A DNA stretch of 64,000 bases from Congeria kusceri (Eukaryota > Mollusca > Bivalvia > Myida > Dreissenidae), in assembly GCA_027627225.1 (NCBI GenBank), contig CM051027.1:40981618-41045617 (forward strand). The letters are read 5' to 3'. Of the stretch, positions 11,701 to 22,500 are shown piece after piece. How positions within the stretch are numbered: the stretch's first letter is position 1; each line of letters starts with the position of its first letter. A program made the translations under genes and the position numbers. The notes under the pieces are model-generated. The model did no database searches and was not told the origin of the DNA. It was given only the letters and a program-made list of their open reading frames with translations.

Positions 11701-13084
11701 ATAGAGATGCCTGTCTTGCCTTCTTCTGTAGTTAACCTGACAATCGACAGGCGCTTGTACAGATCCCTGTTTGGCCTATTTCACCTAGCAATTGATAGGT
11801 GCAATATGGATGCATTTATAGTCAAAACAATGCTCAAGCAATAGGTGATATGTTTACAGTGCGCAATCACACTTACATTACATAGAGGTCCCTCCAATCT
11901 TTAAAATCACATGAGGTTCAAACATCCAACTGATTTCCATGTATGGTGTTTTGTTCTTTATTTTTAAGAACAAAAGTCGCAAGTGACAGCAATAAAGACA
12001 CCTGTCAGAGTTATGTTTATCATCACATTGGATTCGTCAATCAAACAGATCATTTGCCTTTTAATTGTGTTTTTAGGTCTTAATAATGATATTTAGCTAT
12101 AAGCAGCTCATATACCAAAATAACCAGTTACTGAAATACTTTGTCTTGCCATCCCTAGTGAAAAATTAAGTCTTTATCCTGAACATACTCCTTATTTTTT
12201 GCTTTTTTCAAAAACAAGGGCCAATTACTGTGTTCTGTATAGCCTGTATAGCCCAATCTGGCCATGAACAAACTGTGCAAGTTTGATCAAGATCAGAATC
12301 AAAATAATGGTCATACACAAACTTTCTTGTCTGATCTGGCCCATATTGGATAAAGACTGTGACCATATCAAGTTATGGTCAAACACAAACCGTGCAAGTT
12401 TGGTTAAGATTTGGCAATAAATGAAATCTCTTCAATCCACACTGTCCTTTTTTTTTCTTTTTTTCTCACAAACAAGGGCCAATAACTCTGGTGTCATTAC
12501 CTCAATTAGGGCCATTTTATTATTTTTTTGAAATCTTCAGGCCATACACATGCTGTGCAAGTTTGGTCAAGTTCTGATGAATAATGATGTATGTATGTTG
12601 CACACTGTCCAATTTTGCAGTTTTGAAAAAGAGGCAATAACTCTGATGTTTCTTTAGGATCTGGACCATATCAAACCTATCCAAGATTTTATGGTCATAC
12701 ACATACTGTGCAAATTTGGTAAAGATTGAATGAAAAGTTAAGTCTGTATCGCATCTACGGGCCCAATTGTTGACGCATTTCGGATGACAGACAACACAGT
12801 ACAGTCCCTGTATATCAATTCCTCACTGAGCACGATGTGCTCAGGTGAGCTAAAAATGTGTTAATCCACCACTTACGAAATGATTGTGTATGGCGAAATG
12901 TCCACAGTTGAGTGCCGAGTTTACCAGATGCCTATAGTATATGACCAGATCAATCAATAGATTTGGGGTGATAAATTATCTACAAATACAATACCTGATC
13001 TATTGATAAGCCCAGAACAGAAGTTAAAGGTGAAAGAAGGCGAGACCCCGAATAAAAATCACCGCTTTCGCTCACTGGTGGCAT
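2550..13084 (-). CDS. MBOAT2: MBOAT1/2-type lysophospholipid acyltransferase, 5' part (join of three exons; continues past left edge)
   Basis: Complement join 12995-13084, 5704-5849, 2550-2720, giving 135 full codons and 2 nt of a glycine codon. MBOAT1/2 are multi-pass ER-membrane enzymes that reacylate lysophospholipids (Lands cycle). The start ATG at 13084 has an in-frame TAG upstream. Exon 1 ends LGLSIDQ and exon 2 opens VNFLVCQLVALALGF, matching the family's DQVNFxVCQ junction. Exon 3 carries VAMGYLAVCHIYRM and then DYGGYTLDITG, the conserved DYGxYxxDxxG stretch. At least three hydrophobic segments are visible. The catalytic Asn and His of the family lie in later exons beyond the window. 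MBOAT1 versus MBOAT2 cannot be settled here. The gene diverges from UBE2M. Confidence 0.88.
2813..4110. mobile_element. hAT-like non-autonomous element in MBOAT intron 2
   Basis: The 1298-bp segment begins CAGGGATCTC and ends GAGATCCCTG, a perfect 10-bp terminal inverted repeat. It is flanked by ATATAAC at 2806-2812 and again at 4111-4117. No transposase frame is present. The TIR start and duplication size suggest hAT; the 7-bp repeat is one short of the usual 8. Confidence 0.8.
4238..4585. repeat. Two partial foldback-MITE copies (GATTAGCCTGTGC family)
   Basis: A partial copy at 4238-4310 has GGCTTAATGCATGTGCATAA and GTCCTGGATTAGCCTGTGC. A second at about 4425-4585 has both that motif and its inverse (GCACAGGCTAATCCAGGAT). 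A fuller copy is at 58001-58189. Confidence 0.7.
4600..5703. other. MBOAT intron sequence, no feature seen
   Basis: AT-rich intron DNA. Degenerate units with AGTTATGGCTC and ACAAAGGGCA phrases around 5220-5620 look like a decayed array. There is no exon or element boundary. Confidence 0.5.
5704..5849 (-). CDS. MBOAT2: MBOAT1/2-like exon 2 (first membrane segments)
   Basis: It encodes VNFLVCQLVALALGFLFRSA onward to ELTIGIALVAFCFG, with two hydrophobic helices split by a basic loop. The acceptor is GTTCACAG. The donor AAG|GTTAGT leaves two bases of a codon completed in exon 3. Confidence 0.9.
6377..6602. mobile_element. 226-bp foldback element (MITE)
   Basis: The ends GGGCCCAGTTGCTCAAAACT and AGTTTTGAGCAACTGGGCCC are perfect inverted repeats, and the inverted symmetry continues inward through TTAACGG. 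It sits inside the 5' end of a larger array element, just after CGCTCACCT. Confidence 0.85.
6604..7310. repeat. Tandem array, five ~141-bp units
   Basis: Same unit as 368-1815 (GTGACCTTGACC, CAATCCCAA, TTATTGAGCGGAAACC). It fuses abruptly into the ~167-bp array at about 7310, inside one element that started near 6340. Confidence 0.8.
7311..9857 (+). repeat. Tandem array, about 15 ~167-bp units, with GTGCTCAGGTGAGCTAAAAA end
   Basis: Each unit has GTAGAGGACCACTATACAAT, ACATACCAAATATGAAACCT, AAAGTCATTTTGCTATTTAA and TTTTGACCCCAGGGGCATCA. The last 250 bp switch to a unique tail that ends GTTGTGCTCAGGTGAGCTAAAAA. The 5' boundary sequence ACGGGCCACAATGGCCCTAG lies near 6345. Another copy of this array is at 35889-38060. 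Confidence 0.85.
8041..8702 (+). repeat. 331-bp perfect tandem duplication within the array
   Basis: By eye, 8041-8371 and 8372-8702 read the same, including private variants such as AAGTATTAAAGGAGAAG and the 17-nt TATAAGCCATGTGACCC. The copied block spans two basic units. Confidence 0.8.
9858..11073. other. MBOAT intron 1, no feature seen
   Basis: AT-rich sequence. The phrase TACCTACCCG(T/A)T at about 9866 and 5938 may mark the target in which the 6340-9857 element inserted. Confidence 0.4.
11074..11188. mobile_element. ~115-bp foldback element
   Basis: CATCACTGGAAAGGGA-AACAATT and, about 60 bp on, AATTGTCTCCCTTTCCAGTG form an imperfect hairpin, and GTGTGAT/ATCACAC extends the pairing outward. 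It looks like a small MITE. Confidence 0.7.
11675..11815. repeat. Tandem units (~67 bp) with CCTGTCAATCGACAGG hairpins
   Basis: Two and a half units containing a CCTG-CAATCGA-CAGG-type hairpin, GATGCCTGTCTTGCCTTCTT and GTAGTTAACC. The same unit reappears at 63925-64000. Confidence 0.7.
12200..12856 (+). repeat. Array element, ~150-bp units (ACACAAACTGTGCAAGTTTG), hairpin plus GAGCTAAAAA end
   Basis: Four decayed units with AACAAGGGCCAATAACTCTG and CACACTGTGCAAGTTTGGTC. The end is stem TGAGCAC, loop GAT, stem GTGCTCA, then GGTGAGCTAAAAA at 12827-12856. Family members are at 19006-20028 (inverted) and 46353-47654. Confidence 0.8.
12995..13084 (-). CDS. MBOAT2: MBOAT1/2-like exon 1
   Basis: Thirty codons, MPPVSESGDFYSGSRLLSPL and ten more ending LSIDQ. 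The donor is CAG|GTATTG. The upstream in-frame TAG supports the start. The first 12 residues are not conserved; the LLSPLTSVLGLSIDQ end resembles vertebrate MBOAT1/2. Confidence 0.87.
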
Positions 13085-13394
13085 TGTTATTCTATAGATC
13101 TAGTTTTTAATTTAAATTGACGCCCAACAACCATACATCCGAACGGACTACTGTATCCGAAAACGGTTCATAGAATATTAGAAATCCACAGCTGCGTATT
13201 AAAAAAAGTGTTATCGATGATCGCAATTCATGCAACAGATAATTAAATTATTATTATTATATATACATAAAAGTTAACAAATACATTTTGGATAACCATC
13301 TTCGACAGTTTAGTACGAAACTAAAACCGCTGAAATACTGATGCTATTTTTAGGAAACTGTAATACCGAAATTGACGTTGTAGTGAAAATAACA
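13085..13394. promoter_or_regulatory. Putative bidirectional promoter between MBOAT and UBE2M
   Basis: These 310 bp lie between two diverging start codons and hold both 5' UTRs and probably both core promoters. No TATA box stands out and the stretch is AT-rich, not a CpG island. The head-to-head layout is read from the exon calls; shared control is inferred. Confidence 0.65.
13341..13394 (+). promoter_or_regulatory. In-frame upstream ATG and 18-codon extension ahead of UBE2M
   Basis: An ATG at 13341 is in frame with the canonical start 54 nt later and no stop intervenes. The extra residues ([18 protein letters not shown]) do not resemble the family. The sequence CTATTTTTAG just inside could also act as a 3' splice site for a 5'-UTR intron, which would remove this ATG. 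Use of this start would hide the N-terminal Met needed for docking, so I do not choose it. Confidence 0.4.
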
Positions 13395-13503
13395 ATGATT
13401 AAATTGTTTTCATTAAAACAGCAAAAAAAGGATGGGAGTGAAACAGCTGCTTCATCAGGGAGTCAGAAAAAATCATCAGCTGCTCAACTTAGAATACAGA
13501 AAG
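13395..13503 (+). CDS. UBE2M: UBE2M exon 1 (start, E1/DCN1-docking N-terminus)
   Basis: It encodes residues 1-36 plus one base of codon 37, from [12 protein letters not shown] through a Ser/Gly/Lys linker to AAQLRIQK. The donor GT is at 13504-13505. In this family the acetylated N-terminal Met and the following residues bind the DCN1 pocket, so this start matters. The frame stays open upstream to an ATG at 13341. Confidence 0.95.
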
Positions 13504-16500
13504 GTTTCATGTTTATTATTCACAAGTCCAGACCCCGCAAATACTGTTATTACGAACATTCTGAATCATAACGATAAGTCATAAATGTTGCCCAATGAAA
13601 TGCATACAACATATATTTTCACAGGGCAGTATGCATGATTTATATTTAGCTTAATTTTGAAAGCCATGATCGTGCCGTAGACATGATATTATGGCCTTCA
13701 TTCGAACAGTGTAGATTCCAACTTCTGGCCATGTTACTGAGAGTCTACCTTGCCTACCTTTTGTCGTCTGGGAACACTTGATAGCTTCTAAGGCTTATAA
13801 CGTCCCCTTAAAATGACAGACCAAATTGCCAATCAAATCTCATTTTACTTGCTGTAGCTGTCTGTCATTTGATCCTTCATTTCATCAATTATTGTGAACA
13901 TTTTTTCTATTGTTCAGGTACAGAGTCAGAATTAATCTGTCTACACAGAGTCAGAATTTATCTATCTACACACAATTACAATGGTAAAGAGTGTGAAAAG
14001 ACAGTTTTGAGGAAAAGCAACAAGTATGCTTGTCTTGAACATTATTAACGACAACCATTCTCTACAAATAACAAAGATATATACATTCAGACAGTCATAT
14101 AGAATTCAAATAAATGCATTTGTGGTGAGAGGTTTAGGTACGAAACTGTCGTAATAGTTCTTTCCCGTTTCTTGAACATTAAAGAGTTAACTCCCTTAGT
14201 TTTAAATTTGCCATAGTAAACAACATGGAATAAGGTTTTCTCATTCGAAAAGTAAGCTATATTCTTCTTTGTATGAGTTAATAAGCATGAATAAATATAT
14301 TTTAGACAAGTTAATAGTTGACGAATATATTGTTTTACATCGTACTCATAAATTTGGCTGATTTCCATGTAAATTAATTACAAATAATGATCGAGAAAGA
14401 TCGTTAGTTTATGTTAGAGTCCGTAAGAGTACTGACTAGGTGGCGCTCTGTTCACTGGTATATAAAGGCCAGTGAACGAGTTAGTCAGGCAGTTCTCCTG
14501 CTGATGTGGTCGAATTGACATAGTGGACAAGGGCTTGAAAAGGTATTCTCGATTTAGAAAAGATTCTGCGGCATTTGGGTGTTAACGTTAGCTTCAGTGC
14601 TTCAAATGGTGCTGCCCGGGTCACAGGGTTTCTTGTTCAGGATTCTAGGGGTTCTTGGGAGGCGTTCTGAAGGTTTACAAGGCTGGTGATAGGCCTTGAA
14701 GCAGAAGCCATAGGATACGCTGCGTGCTGTCTTGAAGGCAGGAGGCTTCGTGGAAGCGTGAAGCTTGACGAAGGAGCTTCACGGAGGCATTAGTCCCCAG
14801 ATTGTCGTATCTGTATATATTTTCACGTCTTGATTACTTTTGAGCTCACCTGAGGGGTAACACGACTTACCAGAATCCACTGAACCACCGGAATCCATTT
14901 ATATTTACCGGAATCCACATTGAAACATGCATTTTAATTGAAACATCCGATAAAAGCATAGCCGTTTCATTGTTTAACGAATAGAAAATAAAACTTGACC
15001 CTATATTACTAGTATACATACAAAAGGTAGCTCACTCGCCGTTTTCTTTCGTTACGGAAGCCAAAATATATGTGGATTGTTGCAATCGTATTCACCCCTT
15101 CACCCAACGATTGTGGTTGTAACCATTAACCATCACAACACAATTGCATCACTTTCTAAATATAAATTAATTTATGTTTGAGAAATTTCCAACAATATGC
15201 CGTTCTATTTATAGAACATTTGACAGCGTTGTTTTTCACAACCTTGAAATGCACTTACGCTGTATCGATATTTTAAACACTATTGTCAAGCAGACGGTTA
15301 CAGATGAATGCTCCTAGCACGCACGCCACGTGCAAAGTGTGTATCATAATTTCAGGCCATTATTCGACTTGTGATCAACAGGACATTGCAATGGGTGTCG
15401 TATGATTGTAACATTTTCATGACGTCAGACCGTTACACTTGGATATTTTGTAAGCTGCACACACCGTTTATACCATTTTAATACATTTTATTGTTTTGGG
15501 AATCGGACATTCATGAACACGGTAAAATGAAATTAATAATTGTTCTATAGTATGATATGCATACTTCTAAAGTACAGAACACTGTTGTGAATGTAATCTA
15601 TTAAAGAGAATTTGAAATATACAAAATAACTATTGATAATAGTATCCGCTCTGTATAATGCACACATATTTATTGTAGCACAAAAACATATAGGTAAATC
15701 CAAAAACGTGCTTTACGCGGTGTATACTGCAATTTAATTATCCAACAACGTGACAGGTCAGAGGATTATGAATTTTAAGGTTAACGGAGTCTGGAAAACC
15801 TTTTTTCCTGAAAATTTAAAGACTGCTTTTATAATTTATGTGTCATATGCTAGGTTGGCGCTAAGAAATATGAATTAGTAGCCAAAAGTTCTGATTTTTT
15901 CAAAAGTTCCTGTTATTTAGAAATAGGTTCCTTTGAAATCCTGAAAATATGCTTCATTTTCAAATATTTTCAAAAAATTTAGTAGCTAATTAGAAATTTT
16001 AGTAGCCAATGGCAATTCTGGCTACTGGTAGCGCTAACATAGCATATGGGGTGGTACGTCACTATTACTTGCATTATTTGTATTTATTAGGTCAATTTTG
16101 GCAGCGTGTGACAAATATTCCATTTCTTAAGATACTAAAACATGTATCCATCCGAAAACATTTAGGATATTTTTACTCTCCGTATTGTACTTAAAACTAC
16201 ACAATCTTTCAATACAAATAAAATAAATGTTTAAAATATATTCATATTCGGTCTATGAATCAATGTGATAAAAGTATTAAGGGCTAAAAGCTAAAGAAAT
16301 TACTATGCCGATGCGCTTAGAACTTTATTGGGGAAAACGTAAAATGACATGTGATGCACGTGCATATCAAATGTGTGTGCTTTTTGAATAGTTGAACATC
16401 GCGTGTTAGATACATACATGGGATTTAAAATAAAACCACATATTTTAATTTTCAGAAACCCGTTAGAAGAATGAGAAATTAACTATCATCACATAAAGCT

Positions 16501-19500
16501 CATACTGTTGGCTGTGTTTTGCAATCTGCAGCCATTTAATAGCAAACCGTACCTTACTAATGCAGCGCTGGGAGGGGACTTGTTTCCCGCGAACGCACAC
16601 CCTCTACATGCAAACCGAAAAGACGGCGACAGCCACAGTTTCTGCACTTTGCTTTTTAACACATTTAAAATGAGACTAATCCTTACAGTAATGACACTGA
16701 ATGGAATCTCGTGGATTAATGTCACAGTCGCAAAGGCTACATATATCCATATTGACATAAAGAACTATAATATTACTGAAATTATATAATATGAACTTTT
16801 GAACGATTTTTTTCATGAATGTGGAAATTATTTGAAATTACGCTGCTTATAACGGCTAGTAGTGTTCGTAATTTTTTTAACTGATGCCGATTAAGTACTG
16901 CAGTTTGATTGACGGATGCTTAGTTAAGAAGTAATTAGGGCATTGATTTGGATCCTTCAAACAATTAGTACAAACCACGCTCACTTATCACAGGGTGTTG
17001 AATCTGTTTATTAGATAGCAGGGGATTATCAACGGTTTGACTGGCATGTGTTGATGATCCGGGTCCATCTCGAACAGCGACACTATTGGCCAGTATTTGT
17101 ACACCGTTCTTAAACAATCCGAGATTATGACAATCCGTAGTCTAACAAATCCGGGCTTAATCGGCGATTTACACGGGTTTCCGTAACAAGTTTAGTTCTC
17201 GGCTAATTTAATCCCAAGCTGAAATCCCCCATTTTTTCAAGCCTGTGATAATCAATAAAAAAACCGGTTCATCAACATTGTCTTCAATATATTTTTTATT
17301 AACATTGTACTTCATTCAAAGGTAACAGTGGAAAAAAAAATGCCAAGAACAAAATTGTCGTTGTTAAACTACCCAATAAACAACTCAAAAAGAAGTTCCG
17401 ATTCAATCTGAGCGGAGCATAGTAAAAAGTAGTTGCAATAACAATTGCAAAAATATATGTCAAACCATGTTAGAATCAAAGATTTTTTTCGCATTATCGT
17501 TTATCAGCCAATAAACAACTCTTTGTCGTTCTGATGCGTGGCCATTAAACAACTCGGGCTAACGCCTTCGTGGTTTATTTCCTACGCATCAGAACTCCAA
17601 ATCGTTGTTTATTGGCCAATAAACAACGATAAATTGAAAATTATTTCTTAAATAGAAAACAAGGAAACTAATACAAGAATGATCAATTTAAATCAAGAAA
17701 CTTGGATTTTAGTATCGATATAACTACATGTATACAAAATCAAATAGTTTCTAATTGTTATCTTTACGATGTATGTATAACTTGTGCATAATTACAGTGT
17801 TACTGTTTCACCTTTATTATTGCTAGTCATATTCGTACATGCGTTCAATGCTTTCATGAATTCGCATTCATTTTCGAATATTTTAGTAGTGTATTCTAGA
17901 AAGTAAAATAGCGTGAGATGTGAGTGTATAACGCGAGTATGCGATTCATAGTTATGGATTGGGAACAATATCAAGCACCCACCAATGTTTATCTCCTGCA
18001 GCAGCCATTATTATTCAAATGTCACCCGTTAATACAGAGTTACTTTACGCTGGGAGTCTCAGTTTGTTTTATTCGGATGCTCCTGGACAATTCCTGTTAC
18101 TTTTACAATGTTATATGTCTAAAAGCCGTCCAGTTTGCTGTTTAACGTATTTATGTTACCCGTCTCCAGTCACATAAAATCGTTCAAGGGGTAATTTTCA
18201 TGTGGGTCGCTTATAAGCAAAATTGCGAATGGACATATGGAAACGTTTCCAATGTTTTTAACTAATTCATTTTCTTTTGAATGCGGATTTTCGCAATGCG
18301 GATGCGGATATGGAAGTTTGAACTTCCTGGCCTCTGATTTTGGAAGTTTTGCTCATAATATTTGAAAGTTTTGACAGTATTGTGCTACATATGTCCTGAG
18401 CATTTCAGAAATGAAATTAAGTACCGTATAAAATTCAAGGTGTTTTTAAGGCCAGTTCTTTTTCATCAAGTGTTTATATGTCAATTTTTTCAGTGAAGAG
18501 GTATACATTTAGATAAAAAATACTTAATTTTTCGTCTAACTCATGATGGAAATTCCATGGCTGAAATTTTGGAAGTTATGCAACTTCCATTGCTGCAATT
18601 TTGGAAGTCCTGCGACAAAAACTGGGAGTAAATTAATCCCAAACTTCCCTTAATGCAAGCCCTGGTATACAATTGCAAATGTGTTTTTTTCATATATTTT
18701 GACTATTGTCGAAGGACAAAATGTAGCAGAGAAGAAATGGAGCATATAAGGATATATTGCATCTGGCAGATCACGCACACTTGTATCTTCAAATGTAGGG
18801 TAGGCCTGTCGTCATTTAGCATCATTTTGCAATACTTTTGTTCGAATGTATTGATGCTGATATCAATATATTCCCATTAACATATAATGTTAACATTTTT
18901 TTATTAATATGACTATATTTGAATCACATACTGGTGGATTCTGGTAAATATAAGTGGATTCCGGTATTTCAGTGGATTCTGGTAAGTCGTGTTACTGCAC
19001 CTGAGCACGAAGAGCTCGGTGAGCTGTTGGTATAGGGGACCTCTCCATCGTCGTCCGTCGTCAATGTGCCGTCAACAATTTGGACCGTTATCGCGATAAA
19101 GACTACATTTTTTATTCAATCTTTACCTAACTTGCATAGTTTGTGTAAGACCATAACATCTCGGATGGGATTGTTATTGGGTCAGATCACACCAGTAACA
19201 CCAGAGTTATTGCACCATTTTCATGCCAAAAAAGTGCAAAAGTGCCCTTTTCCAACGTTTAGACTTTATTTTCCATCCAATCTTAACCAAATTTTCACAG
19301 TTTGTGTATGACCATCAGATCTCAGCAGATTCCAGAAATGGGCCAGATTGTGTTTCAAACACCAGAGTTATTGCCCTTTTTTATAAAAAAAAATTATACA
19401 AAAATGGGCATTATTCAGGATAGAGACTTCATTTTTCATCCAATCTTCACCAATCGTGCACAGTTTGTCTACTACCATGAGATTACAGTTGAAGTCGAAT

Positions 19501-22500
19501 ATAAACAAGATCAGACCAGAAACACCAGAGTTATTGCCCTTTGTTTGTGAAAAAATAAATGCCAAAATGGACATTATTCAGGATAAACACTTCATTTTTC
19601 ATCCAATCTTCATCACTCGTGTACAGTTTGTCTGTGAATGTAAGACTACAGGTGAAGTCGAATAAAAGCATGATCGGGCCAGAAACACCAGAGTTATTGC
19701 CCCTTGTGTTTGGAAAAAAACATCAACAAGTTATCAATGATTGGCTTGCACACACAATTTTTTATTAAATATTGACCAAACTTATACAGTTTGCGCATGA
19801 CCATAAAAATTGATTGATAAAATTTGATTTCCAACAGTTGCAAGACTTGCACGTGATTATTTGTACATGCAACATTATTTTAACCGATTTTTTAAATCAA
19901 AATTGATCCTATCCCCCTTTGCGTATTGTTCAGATACCTTAATTTTCAAACCTGTCACAACAGTATGGTCTTCATCTGTACTAGTTCTCAGGTGAACGCT
20001 TTGGGCCATCATGGCCCTCTTGTTGTTAGAGGGTTTTCAAACACCCAATTCCATTTATATTTTACAGATATAAATGAGCTGAATCTGCCTAAAACCTGCC
20101 AGGTGGATTTTCCTGATCCTGATGACCTTCTGAGCTTCAAGTTGGTCATTTGCCCGGATGAGGTAAGATATTACACTGCATGCTAGTATTCTGTTAGCTT
20201 TTAGACAATGGAAGTGCTTCTTAGGAAACTTAGTGTCTTGTGACAAGGGCCCAGTGTCGATCTGATGGTTTCCTAAAATAGAAATCTGGTTTGGGCTGTT
20301 TGATATGAAGTGATCTGTCGTTTTATACTTGTAACTTCTTTGTTTATGCATACAGATTCATAACGGACAAGTATATTTCTATATGGGACTGATTTCCATT
20401 CAACATTGTCACTCTAGGTATGGCTTAATTGAAAAAAAAATCTGTTTCCAGTCATAACACAGTATTAAATGCTGCAGTATGCTACTAAAACATGGTGAGA
20501 AACAATACCAAATTACCAGAGTATACTGTATAGTAAGAATCCATTGAAAAAACATATTGTAGTAAAATTACAAAAATCTCTGAAATTGTGTAGTCATATG
20601 TAAGTTTCAGATGGTGCATGTTGGTTTCTTGCTTAGTACAAGAATTATTAGTTGTTAGTTAATGAGCAGTCTTCAATTAGCAATCATTGCCAGCACAGAT
20701 TTTAGGCCAACATTTCTTTGGGCACATGATTGTGTGTGCAGTCATAATGATAAGTCTCTACTTGTAATGTTCTCTTATGTTCATTTCAGGGATTTTACAG
20801 AGGTGGAAGATTTGTGTTTAATTTCAAAGTTGGACAGGGGTATCCCCATGATGCTCCAAAAGTTAAATGTGAGACTATGGTGTATCATCCAAACATTGAC
20901 TTGGAAGGAAATGTTTGTCTTAACATACTGAGGTAATTTTGTTTGTGTTAATTCATGTTCAAAAAAGCTACTTTCGTTAATCAATATTAATTGGTATACA
21001 GGACCTCTTCTGTGTTGTCTGTATGCCGTCAATAAATGCTTACGCTTGCAATAGGACCTTCATTTTTAGCTCAACTATTCGAACAATAAGTCAGCTCTCC
21101 TACTTGCCCTGGGGTTGGTGTCCGTATCTGAACTTGGTTAAAGTTTTTATTCAAATGTCTTGTAACTTCCAAACTACATAAGATATATTTATTTGAAACT
21201 TGAAATATACCTTTGTGATCAACTGCAGCATCAGATGCAATATTCCCTATAACTCTGTTTTGTAATCTGACAGAGTTATGCCACTTTTTCACATTGATTT
21301 TTCGGTTAAAGTCCTAAATTAAAAATTCTGTAAACTTCAAAACAACAAAGTAATTCACTTGAAGTTTGGAATATAATCTTTTTCATCAAGTAAATCATAA
21401 GATCTGGTGCAACATTTCCCATAACTCTGTATTGAATTTTGACAGAGTAATGCCTCTTTTCAAAGTTATTAATTTTTTTCAAAAGTCTCTTATTCACTTG
21501 ACACTACCTTTGGCATCAACTACAGCATCAGGTGCAACAATATCCGTACCTCAGAAGTTCCGTTAGCTAAAAAAAGTTGTCGCAACTAAAAATTTATAAT
21601 ATTTGCTTAAATCTGTCACAAGAGTAAGTTCTTTGTCTTTGCTAGTACTCAGGTGAGCACTTTGGGTCATCGTGTCCCTCTTGTTGTAAGGTTTGTTTGT
21701 GTATAATAACTGTGTAAATGATTTGTGTTTCTTCTTTAGACATATATTACAGTACATAAGTTGGTATGCATGTATGATATTCCCATGCAATAATGCGTCT
21801 TTTATCCTATATGACACAAATATTACCATTTTCAGAGAAGACTGGAAACCTGTGTTGACAATAAACTCCATTGTTTACGGTTTACAGTATTTATTCTTGG
21901 TAAGTCACATCATGCTCACCTGCACAGTCCTCTGCAAGTGTGTTGCTCTGTTTACTGCTTTCTCCATTTCGTATTTAAAAAATATGGGTGTCATGTCTTA
22001 CGATGTAGCTGCATATAGCATTGTATATATGGAAAAATGTCTCATATTCAATAGAGAATTTTAAACTAGGGATGGCAACAAATATTAGAATGTTCGATAA
22101 TGAAAATTATTTGAATACCTGGTTTTATTTCTTTATTTGAATACTCAACTGTTTATAAATTTAATTTTCAATATGTATATTAAATGCAGTATTGTCAAGG
22201 TTAGCCCCTAAAAAATGAAATATTTAGTTAGTGTCACCTTTGATTCTCAGATTTACATGAGATTGTGTCAAAATTGACCCTTTTGTTATGTAGACGATAA
22301 TTTGTCCTTATTGGTTATTCCATTATGTAAACCATGATCTTTTTAGCGATAGGAGATTCAAGCAGCTTGAGGGTGCTAAGTGGTGGTACTGTGTTTATGT
22401 GCTCTGAACAAAACGTATTGACTTAAAAGGTATTTCCGACGATTAATCATTCGCTGAACACAAACTTGAAAGTTATAGAAACAGACAGCGAAGTTGTTAG

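Noticed and set aside
16508..16789. 93-codon frame in the 4.1-kb element as a transposase fragment
   Set aside because: No hAT dimerisation or DDE features; an overlapping frame exists on the other strand.
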